Shown: one piece after another, positions 17,178 through 24,464 of the stretch
Layout of the letters: each line of letters starts with the position of its first letter
Numbering within the stretch: the first letter of the stretch is position 1
DNA from: an uncultured Oscillospiraceae bacterium
GTDB taxonomy: Bacteria > Bacillota > Clostridia > Oscillospirales > Oscillospiraceae
Direction: 5' to 3'
NCBI GenBank assembly: GCA_934661735.1
Contig: CAKUJN010000020.1
Location: 1 to 28,218 of the forward strand
DNA length: 28,218 nt
Position numbers and translations under genes: made by a program
The notes under the pieces: generated by a model
The model's database searches: none
What the model saw: only the letters and a program-made list of their open reading frames with translations
What the model was told of the DNA's origin: nothing

Positions 17178-18677
17178 ATGAATTCTGAAGTTCTTGCGTT
17201 TGTATTGTATTTTGTTCTGATGCTCGGCATCGGCGTGTTTTTCTTCTTCCGCGAAAAGGGCGCGGGCGAAAAGGAGTACTTCCTCGGCGGCCGCAGCATG
17301 GGCCCGTGGGTCACAGCCATGTCCGCGCAGGCGTCCGACATGTCGGCATGGATGCTGATGGGCCTGCCCGGCAGCATTCTGGCCTTTGGTTTCGGCAAGA
17401 TCTGGATCGGCATCGGCCTTGGTCTCGGCACGGCGGCCAACTGGATTCTGGTTGCGCGGCGGCTGCGCCGCTTCTCCGAGGCGGCGGACGACGCCATCAC
17501 CCTGCCACAGTATCTCTCCAACCGCTTCAAGGCAAAGAGCCTGACCCTTCAGGTCATCTGCGCGGTGATTTTCCTTGTCTGCTTCACCATCTATGTCGCC
17601 TCCGCCTTTGTCGCGGGCGGCACGGTGTTCACCACCATCTTCCCCAGCCTTGACGGCATGACCGCAATGCTGATTTTCGCGCTCATCATCATTGTCTATA
17701 CGTTCCTCGGCGGTTATAAGGCCGTCTGCTGGACCGACTTCTTCCAGGGCCTTCTGATGCTCATCGCCGTTTTGGCCATCCCTATCGTAATCGTCGCCAC
17801 CCAGACGCTGGACACCAGCCTGCTTGCAAAGGTCTATACCGGCAGTGACGGCACCGTCTACGCCTTCGGTGAGAACCTGTTCTCCTCCAGCTGGCAGGAT
17901 ATTGCCTCCGGTCTTGCGTGGGGTCTCGGCTATTTCGGCATGCCGCACATTCTGGTGCGCTTCATGTCCATCGAAAAGGCGTCCATGGTCAAAAAGAGCG
18001 CCACCGTCGCCATCATCTGGGTCGTCCTGTCGCTTGGTTCAGTGTGCCTGATCTCCTACTTTGGCCGTATGCTGGTCGCGGACGAGCTTTTGCCCGCCGG
18101 CATGCAGAAGATGGTCTTTATCACGCTGGCCCGCAAGCTCTTCCCCGCCTTTATCGCCGGCGTTCTGCTGGCCGCCATCATAGCTGCCTCCATGTCCACC
18201 GCCGACAGCCAGCTTCTGGTCGCGTCCAGCTCGTTCACCTCCGACATCTATCGTCCCATCTTCCGCAAGAACGCCAGTGATCGGGAAATCCTGTGGATCG
18301 GCCGTCTGGTCGTGCTGGTTGTATCGGTCGTCGCGTTCCTGATTGCCTCCAGCAAGGGCGAGGGCGCACAGGCCATCATGAACATGGTCGAAAACGCCTG
18401 GGGCGGCTTCGGCTCGGCATTCGGCCCCGTCGTCATCCTGTCGCTGTTCTGGCGCCGTCTGACCTATAAGGGCGCAATTGCAGGCGTTGTCGGCGGCGCG
18501 CTGGTCGACGTGCTGTGGTACATCTTCCTCTCCGGCTCCACCGGCGTGTACGAGCTGCTGCCCGGCTTTGCCGCGGGCATGCTCATCACCGTTGTCGCAA
18601 CGCTTCTGGACAAGGCGCCCGAAAAAGAGGTCACCGACATCTTTGACCGCGCAACCGCCGCCTCTGCGGACGACTGA
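17178..18677 (+). CDS. putP: Sodium/proline symporter (SSS family)
   Basis: Imports L-proline with Na+ across the cytoplasmic membrane. The 499-residue protein has about 13 membrane segments and follows PutP closely: YFLGGRSMGPWVTAMSAQAS, DMSAWMLMGLPG (Asp54, matching the Na+-binding Asp55 of E. coli PutP) and ALIIIVYTFLGGYKAVCWTD. In segment 8 the PutP-type MSTADSQLLVASS occurs. The start is ATG 17178 (MNSEVLAF), 8 bases after AAGGAG; upstream in-frame codons are not protein-like. It is monocistronic, with its own promoter and terminator. In the SSS family close relatives can take other small solutes, so proline is likely but unproven. Confidence 0.92.
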   Translation: MNSEVLAFVLYFVLMLGIGVFFFFREKGAGEKEYFLGGRSMGPWVTAMSAQASDMSAWMLMGLPGSILAFGFGKIWIGIGLGLGTAANWILVARRLRRFSEAADDAITLPQYLSNRFKAKSLTLQVICAVIFLVCFTIYVASAFVAGGTVFTTIFPSLDGMTAMLIFALIIIVYTFLGGYKAVCWTDFFQGLLMLIAVLAIPIVIVATQTLDTSLLAKVYTGSDGTVYAFGENLFSSSWQDIASGLAWGLGYFGMPHILVRFMSIEKASMVKKSATVAIIWVVLSLGSVCLISYFGRMLVADELLPAGMQKMVFITLARKLFPAFIAGVLLAAIIAASMSTADSQLLVASSSFTSDIYRPIFRKNASDREILWIGRLVVLVVSVVAFLIASSKGEGAQAIMNMVENAWGGFGSAFGPVVILSLFWRRLTYKGAIAGVVGGALVDVLWYIFLSGSTGVYELLPGFAAGMLITVVATLLDKAPEKEVTDIFDRATAASADD

Positions 18678-18696
18678 AAATCGCACAATTGAAGTA

Positions 18697-18730
18697 CGCT
18701 GGCGCTGCCGGATGGCAGCGCCAGCGTTTT
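18697..18730 (+). terminator. Intrinsic terminator of putP
   Basis: A 13-bp perfect stem (18697-18709 with 18714-18726), 4-base loop, then TTTT, starting 19 bases after the putP stop. Confidence 0.88.
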
Positions 18731-18842
18731 ACTGTTCGGCAATATGCACAATTTTCCGCTGCTGGTTCCGGCCGGTAAATTCACAATTTGGACACGCACC
18801 CGCCCGAAATCTATGCTAGAATAAGAACGAGGTGTATGTCAT

Positions 18843-19268
18843 ATGAACATTCTGTTTTTCCTGACCCCCAAGGCCATGTGTTCCTATATTGATTCCGGCG
18901 ACACCATCCGTCAGGCCATGGAGCGCATGGAAAACTCCGGCTATACGGCGCTTCCGGTGCTGGATGCGGACGGGGCCTATTGCGGCGTTCTGACCGAGGG
19001 CGACCTTCTGTGGGCGCTCAAGCGTCTGTGCGTGATGGATATCCGCCAGACCGAGGAGCACAGCATCAGCGAGATCACACACCGCCGCACCATCCAGCCC
19101 GTCAAGGTCACAACCCGCGTCGAGGATCTGCTTTCGGTTGCGGCCGAGCAGAACTTTGTCCCCGTCATCGACGACAAAAACGCCTTTATCGGCATCGTCA
19201 CCCGAAGCCGGATTCTGAAATACTTTCAGGAAACGTATTATGAGCGGACAAGCCGTTCCGCCGTCTGA
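18843..19268 (+). CDS. CBS-pair protein (DarB/CbpB-like)
   Basis: Stand-alone pair of CBS domains (141 residues) with no enzyme or membrane part. CBS1 is about residues 15-62 (TIRQAMERMENSGYTALPVL, GVLTEGDLLWALK). CBS2 is about 80-132 (TRVEDLLSVAAEQNFVPVID, FIGIVTRSRILKYF). CBS pairs bind adenine nucleotides. The size and the GYTALPVL segment resemble the c-di-AMP receptors DarB (B. subtilis YkuL) and CbpB, so that ligand is a reasonable guess, not a demonstrated one. A strong GAGGTG lies 8 bases before the ATG, and an extended -10 TGCTAGAAT lies at 18814-18822. A terminator follows. Confidence 0.85.
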   Translation: MNILFFLTPKAMCSYIDSGDTIRQAMERMENSGYTALPVLDADGAYCGVLTEGDLLWALKRLCVMDIRQTEEHSISEITHRRTIQPVKVTTRVEDLLSVAAEQNFVPVIDDKNAFIGIVTRSRILKYFQETYYERTSRSAV

Positions 19269-19284
19269 CGGCGCTCCGCTCTCC

Positions 19285-19316
19285 GCGCCCGCAGGCATTG
19301 CCTGCGGGCGCATTTT
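19285..19316 (+). terminator. Intrinsic terminator of the CBS-pair gene
   Basis: A perfect 12-bp stem (19285-19296 with 19300-19311), ATT loop, then ATTTT, 16 bases after the stop codon. Confidence 0.85.
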
Positions 19317-19422
19317 ATATCGGGGCAGCACCGCAAATTGCGCCGGCGCGCTTTGCCGCGTTTGTGCGGTGTTGCTCTGAAACATTGCTTTCCCATATAT
19401 TTCAAAATTTTCTTCCGTTTCG

Positions 19423-19451
19423 GTATAAGCGCCGTGGATTCGGGCGATACT
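19423..19451 (+). promoter_or_regulatory. Sigma-F-like promoter of the M23 gene
   Basis: GTATA (19423-19427), 15 bases, then GGCGATACT (19443-19451). As I recall it, the Bacillus sigma-F consensus is GYWTA-N15-GGNRANANTW, and all but the last position agree. It lies 20 bases before the ATG. No sigma-A-like alternative as good is seen nearby. Confidence 0.55.
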
Positions 19452-19471
19452 CAATCACGGAGGTGCATTAT

Positions 19472-20197
19472 ATGCCAAACAATCATGAGCAATCCAACTC
19501 CGGCGCGTTCCGGAAATTCTTTCAGGAAAAGGGCTACTACATAGTCCTGTTCCTGTGCATTCTTGCAGTCGGAATTTCGGGCTATATTTTTGTATCCAGT
19601 ACGATTTCGGAAAAGAATTCCCTGAACGAAGAAACACTGTCCGTGGCGACGCAGGCCACGCTTCCGTCCGGCGAAAAGACGCCGTCCGCACCGGCCAGAC
19701 CGAGCGGCTCCGCCGCCTCCGACAGGGAGGAAACGGCGGAAACTGCCGCAATTGTCGACCCCGACGAGTCGGTACGGCAGGCCGCGGCCTCCGTCCGCGT
19801 CTGGCCGATCAGCGGCGCATCCATCGCAGACTACAGCGTCGACCAGCTGAGCTACAACGTCACCACGCGCGACTGGCGCACGCATGACGGCGTCGATCTG
19901 TCCGCCGCGGCCGGCGAGCAGGTCAAGGCGTCGTGCGGCGGAACCGTCACAGCCGTCTATGACGACGAGTATCTGGGCACCACGGTTGTGATCTCCCATC
20001 CGGATGGCTACAGCACGCAGTACGCCAATCTGGCCGCCATGCCCACCGTCCGTGCGGGCGACAGCGTCAGCGCGGGCGATGTCATCGGCGCGGTCGGAGC
20101 GACGGCACTGCTGGAAATCGGCGAGCAGCCGCATCTGCACTTCTCCGTTTTCCACAACGGCGAAAGCGTAGACCCAGCCGCCTTCATCGGCAAATAA
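19472..20197 (+). CDS. M23-family (LytM) metallopeptidase, SpoIIQ-like membrane protein
   Basis: Single-pass membrane protein (241 residues). It has a short cytoplasmic N-terminus, a membrane segment at residues 22-42, a low-complexity Ser/Pro/Glu linker (about 45-105), and an external LytM domain (about 107-239). The zinc ligands of M23 enzymes are present: H138 and D142 in THDGVDL, and H221/H223 in PHLHFSV, so it should be able to bind zinc. Its size, layout and TTVVISHPDGYSTQYANL resemble SpoIIQ, which joins SpoIIIAH across the engulfed forespore. The sigma-F-like promoter supports this. The start is ATG 19472, 7 bases after GGAGGT. No SpoIID or SpoIIIA gene is nearby, so a general envelope peptidase remains possible. 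Confidence 0.85.
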   Translation: MPNNHEQSNSGAFRKFFQEKGYYIVLFLCILAVGISGYIFVSSTISEKNSLNEETLSVATQATLPSGEKTPSAPARPSGSAASDREETAETAAIVDPDESVRQAAASVRVWPISGASIADYSVDQLSYNVTTRDWRTHDGVDLSAAAGEQVKASCGGTVTAVYDDEYLGTTVVISHPDGYSTQYANLAAMPTVRAGDSVSAGDVIGAVGATALLEIGEQPHLHFSVFHNGESVDPAAFIGK

Positions 20198-20203
20198 GCA
20201 GCA

Positions 20204-20230
20204 GGGGCAGGCACAAACTGTGCCTGCCCC
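20204..20230 (+). repeat. Palindromic hairpin after the M23 gene (GGCAGGCACA element, copy 1)
   Basis: GGGGCAGGCACA pairs perfectly with TGTGCCTGCCCC around AAC. No T-run follows, but its position just 6 bases after the stop suggests a role in 3'-end formation. The same core recurs at 20790-20812. Confidence 0.65.
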
Positions 20231-20246
20231 CACGCTCGCCTCATAT

Positions 20247-20681
20247 TCAAATTTGCAGATAGTCTCTGCCAGCATCAGTCAGATAATAATACTCTCCCTG
20301 TTTCCTGATTGCGCCTGCGGCAATCAGGAACTGTGTCTGCCCAAACGAAATGTTTTTTTCAACCGTCGTTCTATAAACGCAGCCAAACTGCCAGTCAAAT
20401 TTTTTAAGAAGATCCCACTGCTCCGAATCGCTCTTCGCTGTCGCAGCTGTTTCGCCATCCTCCGTTTTTTCACTGTCCGTCTTTTCGGTAAAAGCAAAAC
20501 GGCCTCTGTCCGGAAGCGCCGCAATCAGAATCCAGCCGGCAATGCCGAGCAGAAAACAAATCCACCAGTATTTCGTGTCGCCATAGCCCTTATCCTGTGC
20601 CGCCTGTGAAAATTCCGACGCCAGAAACAGATTACACGCCAATATTACAATGATAATTAAAATCCATCCGCCTATTTCCAT
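20247..20681 (-). CDS. Small membrane protein of unknown function
   Basis: I do not recognise this 144-residue protein. Two membrane segments lie near the N-terminus (about residues 5-23 and 38-57), the second beginning KYWWICFLLGIAGWILIAAL. A hydrophilic, Glu/Thr/Ser-rich linker follows (about 63-87). The C-terminal 55 residues (from EQWDLLKKFDWQFGCVYRTT to DAGRDYLQI) contain a small region, ITYLTDAGRDYL-like at the end (YYYLTDAGRDYLQI), that resembles the wing of a winged-helix domain, but this is weak. GAGG lies 7 bases before the ATG and a promoter is visible at 20712-20740. Codon use is more AT-rich than that of the neighbours. The coding call is likely; no function is claimed. Confidence 0.7.
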   Translation of the reverse strand: MEIGGWILIIIVILACNLFLASEFSQAAQDKGYGDTKYWWICFLLGIAGWILIAALPDRGRFAFTEKTDSEKTEDGETAATAKSDSEQWDLLKKFDWQFGCVYRTTVEKNISFGQTQFLIAAGAIRKQGEYYYLTDAGRDYLQI

Positions 20682-20711
20682 ATATTTTCCTCTCTTTCTT
20701 TTGATACGCCT

Positions 20712-20740
20712 ATTTTACATGGAGAAAAAGCGTAAAACAA
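20712..20740 (-). promoter_or_regulatory. Promoter of the small membrane protein gene
   Basis: On the minus strand: -35 TTGTTT (20735-20740), 17-base spacer, -10 TAAAAT (20712-20717), about 30 bases before the start codon. Confidence 0.55.
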
Positions 20741-20789
20741 TTATCTGGCTGCATAGTGTTTTCACTTTATTTTTGGATGAAACACAAAC

Positions 20790-20812
20790 GGCAGGCACAA
20801 ATTGTGCCTGCC
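20790..20812 (-). repeat. Palindromic hairpin after the TfoX-N gene (GGCAGGCACA element, copy 2)
   Basis: GGCAGGCACAA and TTGTGCCTGCC form perfect 11-bp arms around one A. It lies 6 bases after the TfoX-N stop codon and on the minus strand is followed by a modest T-rich tract, so it may act as a weak terminator. It has the same core as the hairpin at 20204. Confidence 0.65.
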
Positions 20813-20818
20813 CGCTGC

Positions 20819-21139
20819 CTATACCTTCCGCTTCCTCGGCTTTGGCAGCGGCGTGAGCGATTCCAGCAGCGGAATGACCCGCTCCAGAAGCGCTCTGTCC
20901 TCCACGTCCAGAATCCAGCACTCCTTTGCGCCCTCGTAGGGATACCCGCGCTCCGCGTCCCGCATCCACTCGTCCAGCTCCGGCCGCATTTTGACGAACA
21001 CCGTGTTGTCGCATACGCTCAGAATCGGGCGGTCGTTCAGATACACCATGTATTCCCCGAACATTTTTCTTTCGCGTAGCGCGCCGAAGCCCTCCAGCTG
21101 CTCCAGAACAAAATCGATATATTCTCTGCCGGTCGCCAT
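20819..21139 (-). CDS. TfoX N-terminal domain protein
   Basis: Small soluble protein (106 residues) of the TfoX-N family, with the diagnostic RKMFGEYMVYLNDRPILSVC (about residues 24-43) and FVKMRPELDEWM. In gammaproteobacteria TfoX/Sxy acts in competence, but single-domain versions are widespread in Firmicutes with unknown roles, so no function is assigned. The tail is basic (PKPRKRKV). The start is ATG 21139, after GGAGGG at a spacing of 8; in-frame upstream codons run through the promoter at 21176-21204 and are not coding. Confidence 0.85.
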   Translation of the reverse strand: MATGREYIDFVLEQLEGFGALRERKMFGEYMVYLNDRPILSVCDNTVFVKMRPELDEWMRDAERGYPYEGAKECWILDVEDRALLERVIPLLESLTPLPKPRKRKV

Positions 21140-21175
21140 GAAAATTTCCCTCCATATACAGCAGATTCTGATTGA

Positions 21176-21204
21176 AATATAGCAAAAACGCGCGCCATAC
21201 GCAA
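21176..21204 (-). promoter_or_regulatory. Promoter of the TfoX-N gene
   Basis: On the minus strand: -35 TTGCGT (21199-21204), 17-base spacer, extended -10 TGCTATATT (hexamer 21176-21181), about 35 bases before the start. Confidence 0.6.
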
Positions 21205-21291
21205 GCAGTTGTCCTGTTTTTGTTGGAAAACGAACAGGTTTTCCCAGCAAACAGGGTAAGATACATCTATCATCGACTTGGAGGTGTCCCC

Positions 21292-21621
21292 ATGAGCGCA
21301 ATCAAAAACATCGATCACGCGGCTGTCGTCACACTGAAGGAGCAGGTCAGCTATCAGGCCGGACAGGTCGTCAGCAGGACGCTTGCGCAGAACAACGCGC
21401 TGAGCATCACGCTGTTTGCCTTTGACAAGGGTGAGGAAATCAGCACGCACGAGTCCGGCGGCGACGCGTTTGTCGCCTGCCTGGACGGCGTCGGCCGCAT
21501 CACCATCGACGGCGAGCCGCACATTCTGCACGAGGGCGAGTCGATCGTCATGCCCGCCCGCCATCCGCATGCCGTCTACGGCGAGGAGCAGTTCAAAATG
21601 CTGCTGGTTGTCGTATTCTGA
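21292..21621 (+). CDS. Cupin-domain protein
   Basis: Single-domain cupin (109 residues), a small beta-barrel. Motif 1 (GEEISTHESGGDAFVACLDG) has H53 and no second His; motif 2 (GESIVMPARHPHAVYG) has H93. A metal site is therefore possible but incomplete by the classical pattern. Similar stand-alone cupins are common in anaerobes and have no assigned reaction. The start is ATG 21292, after GGAGGTG; a longer in-frame start (21172) covers non-protein-like sequence. Divergent to the TfoX-N gene and followed by a terminator. Confidence 0.85.
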   Translation: MSAIKNIDHAAVVTLKEQVSYQAGQVVSRTLAQNNALSITLFAFDKGEEISTHESGGDAFVACLDGVGRITIDGEPHILHEGESIVMPARHPHAVYGEEQFKMLLVVVF

Positions 21622-21640
21622 GTCTGCTGAATCGTTCAGG

Positions 21641-21667
21641 CCGCCGCCCGTCGGGCGGCGGTCTGTT
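21641..21667 (+). terminator. Intrinsic terminator of the cupin gene
   Basis: CCGCCGCCC pairs with GGGCGGCGG around GTC, followed by TCTGTTTT, 19 bases after the stop codon. Confidence 0.7.
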
Positions 21668-21717
21668 TTCTGTTCTGCGTCCGCCGTTAGCAATCCGTAC
21701 AAATTTCCGTGTGCGGC

Positions 21718-21746
21718 TTGACTCTTTCGCATTCATTTGTTATAAC
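21718..21746 (+). promoter_or_regulatory. Promoter of the NSS transporter gene
   Basis: -35 TTGACT (21718-21723), 17-base spacer, extended -10 TGTTATAAC (hexamer 21741-21746). The leader before the ATG at 21796 is about 42 bases. Confidence 0.75.
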
Positions 21747-21795
21747 TGTATTACATTTATGCTTTGCATAATTAAAATGAGAAAGAGAGAGAATC

Positions 21796-23130
21796 ATGGA
21801 ACGAGAAAAACTTGGCTCCCGCCTTGGCTTCATCCTGCTGTCCGCGGGCTGTGCCATCGGCTGCGGAAACGTATGGAAATTCCCCTGGATGTGCGGCCAG
21901 TACGGCGGCGGCGGCTTTGTGCTGCTGTATGTCCTGTGCCTGCTGATTCTGGGCCTGCCCATCATGACGATGGAATTCAGCGTCGGCCGCGCCGCGCAGG
22001 CAAGCCCCATCCGCATGTATCACAAGCTGGAGCGTCCGAAGCAGAAATGGCACCTTCACGGCTATGTGTCGTTTTTCGGCAACATCGCGCTGATGGCGTT
22101 CTACACGGTCGTCACCGGCTGGATCATCTACTACTTCACGCGTTTTTTGACCGGCCAGACACAGGATCTCGGCTTCGTCCCCATGATCACAAATCCGACG
22201 ATCAATGTCACCTATCTTGCCGTCACCGTCGTTCTGGCGTTCGGCATCCTGTGCTTCAATCTCCAGGGCGGTCTTGAGCGCATCACCAAGTACATGATGA
22301 CGCTGCTGATGCTTCTGATGATCGTTCTGGCAATCCACAGCTTCACGCTCTCCGGCGCAGCCGAGGGTCTGAAATTCTATCTGGTTCCGGACTTCTCCAA
22401 AATCACCGGAAGCGTTGTCGTCGGCGCGATGAATCAGGCATTCTTCACTCTGTCCGTCGGCATGGGCTCCATGGCCATTTTCGGCAGCTATATCGGCAAG
22501 GAGCGCACCATGCTTGGCGAATCCGTCAACGTCATCGTCCTTGACACGTTTGTCGCGATTGTCGCGGGCCTGATCATGTTCCCCGCGTGCTATACCTACA
22601 ACCTTGAGGTCAACGCCGGCCCCAGCCTGCTGTTCGACACCATGGCCACCGTGTTCAACCACATGGCGGGCGGCCGCTGGTGGGGCACACTGTTCTTCCT
22701 GTTCATGGTGTTTGCCGCGCTGTCCACGGTTCTTGCCGTGTGTGAGAACATTCTTGCCATGGTGCGTGAGATGACCGGCTGGAGCCGTCCGCTGGGCTGT
22801 CTGATCTGCGGCATCGGCGTGTTTCTGCTTGCCATCACCACGGCGCTGGGCTACAGCGTGTTCAAATTCCAGCCGTTCGCCGCGGGCACCGCGTGGCTGG
22901 ATTTCTGGGATTTCCTTGTCTCCAACAACATTCTGCCGCTCGGCTCGCTGATTTTCGCGCTGTTCTGCTGCAACAAAATCGGCTGGGGCTGGGACAACTT
23001 CGTTGCCGAAGCGAACGCCGGCAAGGGTCTGAAGGTCAAGGCGTGGATGAAGCCGGTTTTCCGGTATGTCGTCCCCGTAGCAATCATCTTCATCTACATC
23101 TACGGCATGGTCACCTTTGCCTGGCGCTGA
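21796..23130 (+). CDS. Sodium-dependent transporter of the NSS (SNF) family
   Basis: Symporter of the neurotransmitter:sodium family, which in bacteria imports amino acids with Na+. The 444 residues hold about 11 membrane segments, the short bacterial form (MhsT-like, compared with 12 in LeuT). The first segment has the family signature GCAIGCGNVWKFPWMCGQYG followed by GGGFVLLY; the broken helix 1 that binds Na+ and substrate lies here. GSMAIFGSYIGKERTM and LFFLFMVFAALSTVLA mark later conserved parts. Specificity cannot be read from sequence; hydrophobic amino acids are typical for relatives. The ribosome site AGAGAG is weak. It is monocistronic, with its own promoter and terminator. Confidence 0.92.
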   Translation: MEREKLGSRLGFILLSAGCAIGCGNVWKFPWMCGQYGGGGFVLLYVLCLLILGLPIMTMEFSVGRAAQASPIRMYHKLERPKQKWHLHGYVSFFGNIALMAFYTVVTGWIIYYFTRFLTGQTQDLGFVPMITNPTINVTYLAVTVVLAFGILCFNLQGGLERITKYMMTLLMLLMIVLAIHSFTLSGAAEGLKFYLVPDFSKITGSVVVGAMNQAFFTLSVGMGSMAIFGSYIGKERTMLGESVNVIVLDTFVAIVAGLIMFPACYTYNLEVNAGPSLLFDTMATVFNHMAGGRWWGTLFFLFMVFAALSTVLAVCENILAMVREMTGWSRPLGCLICGIGVFLLAITTALGYSVFKFQPFAAGTAWLDFWDFLVSNNILPLGSLIFALFCCNKIGWGWDNFVAEANAGKGLKVKAWMKPVFRYVVPVAIIFIYIYGMVTFAWR

Positions 23131-23139
23131 TATCGGAAC

Positions 23140-23180
23140 ACAAAAAGCCGTGCGCTGCGTTGCAGCGCACGGCTTTTTGT
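23140..23180 (+). terminator. Intrinsic terminator of the NSS transporter gene
   Basis: A perfect 19-bp stem (23140-23158 with 23162-23180) with a GTT loop, whose outer part provides the TTTTT run. It lies 9 bases after the stop codon. Confidence 0.88.
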
Positions 23181-23351
23181 ACCCGCTGTGTAATTTAACG
23201 GTCCAAAATCTGGCCTTTCTTTTATCTTGTTTCAAAATTGCATAACAGCTTTTACCTGTTTTTTCTTAATATGGACGCAAAGCACACAATCCTTTGCACA
23301 CAAACCATGCTATCATGTCAGGCAAAGCATTTCAACAACAGAACGAAAAAC
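23181..23351. other. Intergenic region between converging transcripts
   Basis: About 170 AT-rich bases lie between the terminator of the NSS gene and that of the GGGtGRT gene. No gene-like reading frame was seen. The one hint is an extended -10 (TGCTATCAT, hexamer 23311-23316) pointing right with no good -35; it is probably chance. Confidence 0.6.
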
Positions 23352-23400
23352 GGGAAGCATGTCCCCTCTCATTTCTTTGAAAGGACATGCTTCCCTGTTT
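23346..23400 (-). terminator. Terminator of the NifU-like/GGGtGRT operon
   Basis: A perfect 13-bp stem (23352-23364 with 23383-23395) with an 18-base loop and a TTTTT run on the minus strand. It starts 45 bases after the GGGtGRT stop codon. The plus strand also has TTTT after it, so it may act both ways. The loop is unusually large for a simple terminator. Confidence 0.75.
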
Positions 23401-23444
23401 TATTCTGTGATCAGAAGAATTTTGAACACTGCCGGTTCAGAATC

Positions 23445-24446
23445 TTACTTCTTCATTGCTTCTTCGACGGCAACAGCAACTGCGACGGTGGCGCCGACCA
23501 TGGGGTTGTTGCCCATGCCCAGGAAGCCCATCATCTCAACGTGCGCCGGAACAGAGGACGAACCTGCGAACTGCGCATCGGAGTGCATACGGCCCATGGT
23601 GTCGGTCATGCCATAGCTGGCGGGACCCGCGGCCATATTATCTGGATGCAGCGTACGGCCCGTGCCGCCGCCGGACGCGACGGAGAAGTACTTCTTGCCC
23701 AGCTGGACGCACTCTTTTTTATAGGTGCCCGCGACCGGATGCTGGAAGCGGGTGGGGTTGGTGGAGTTGCCGGTGATGGAGACGTCAACGCCCTCCTTGT
23801 GCATGATGGCGACGCCCTCACGCACATCGTCCGCGCCATAGCAGCGCACGTCGGCGCGCTCGCCCTCGGAATAGCGGATCTCGCGGACGATCTTCAGCTC
23901 GCCCGTGTAATAGTCGAACTGCGTCTGCACATAGGTAAAGCCGTTGATGCGGGAGATGATCTGTGCGGCGTCCTTGCCAAGGCCGTTCAGGATAACACGC
24001 AGCGGGGTCTTGCGCGCCTTGTTGGCATTCTTGACGATGCCGATTGCGCCCTCGGCGGCGGCGAAGGACTCGTGGCCCGCGAGGAAGCAGAAGCACTTCG
24101 ACTCCTCCGACAGCAGCATTGCGCCCAGATTGCCGTGGCCGATGCCGACCTTGCGGTCGTCGGCGACGGAGCCGTCGATGCAGAAGGCCTGAAGGCCCTC
24201 GCCGATGACGGTTGCGGCCTCGGCGGCGGTCTTGACGCCCTTCTTCAGCGCCATGGCGGCACCTACGGTGTAGGCCCAGCAGGCGTTCTCAAAGCAGATG
24301 GGCTGGATGCTCTTGACGATTTCATACGGGTCGAAGCCCTTTGCCTGACAGAGCTCACGGCACTCCTCGACCGAGCTGATGCCATACTGTGCGAGGACAC
24401 CATTGATCTTGTCGATTCTTCTTTCGTAACTTTCAAACAAAGCCAT
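23445..24446 (-). CDS. GGGtGRT protein (family of unknown function)
   Basis: A 333-residue protein of a family named after its signature, here SGGGTGRTLHPD (G259 to T265). I know the family from clostridia and related anaerobes; its reaction is not established. Other visible features are cysteine-rich segments (CRELC at 29-33; QPICFENACW at 48-57; FC at 88-89; KCFCF at 117-121), a glycine-rich stretch GIGHGNLGAMLLSEESKCFC, and GFLGMGNNPMVGAT near the C-terminus. No membrane segment or signal peptide is seen, so it should be cytoplasmic. AAGGAGG lies 8 bases before the ATG. It follows the NifU-like gene after 18 bases in the same operon. A role with iron-sulfur clusters is inferred only from that neighbour and the cysteines. 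Confidence 0.92.
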   Translation of the reverse strand: MALFESYERRIDKINGVLAQYGISSVEECRELCQAKGFDPYEIVKSIQPICFENACWAYTVGAAMALKKGVKTAAEAATVIGEGLQAFCIDGSVADDRKVGIGHGNLGAMLLSEESKCFCFLAGHESFAAAEGAIGIVKNANKARKTPLRVILNGLGKDAAQIISRINGFTYVQTQFDYYTGELKIVREIRYSEGERADVRCYGADDVREGVAIMHKEGVDVSITGNSTNPTRFQHPVAGTYKKECVQLGKKYFSVASGGGTGRTLHPDNMAAGPASYGMTDTMGRMHSDAQFAGSSSVPAHVEMMGFLGMGNNPMVGATVAVAVAVEEAMKK

Positions 24447-24464
24447 TTTCGTATCCTCCTTTTA

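Noticed and set aside
23311..23400. Small RNA from the extended -10 at 23311 to the hairpin at 23352-23400 (plus strand)
   Set aside because: No -35 element, and the hairpin is already explained as the terminator of the opposite-strand operon. Left open only as a weak possibility.
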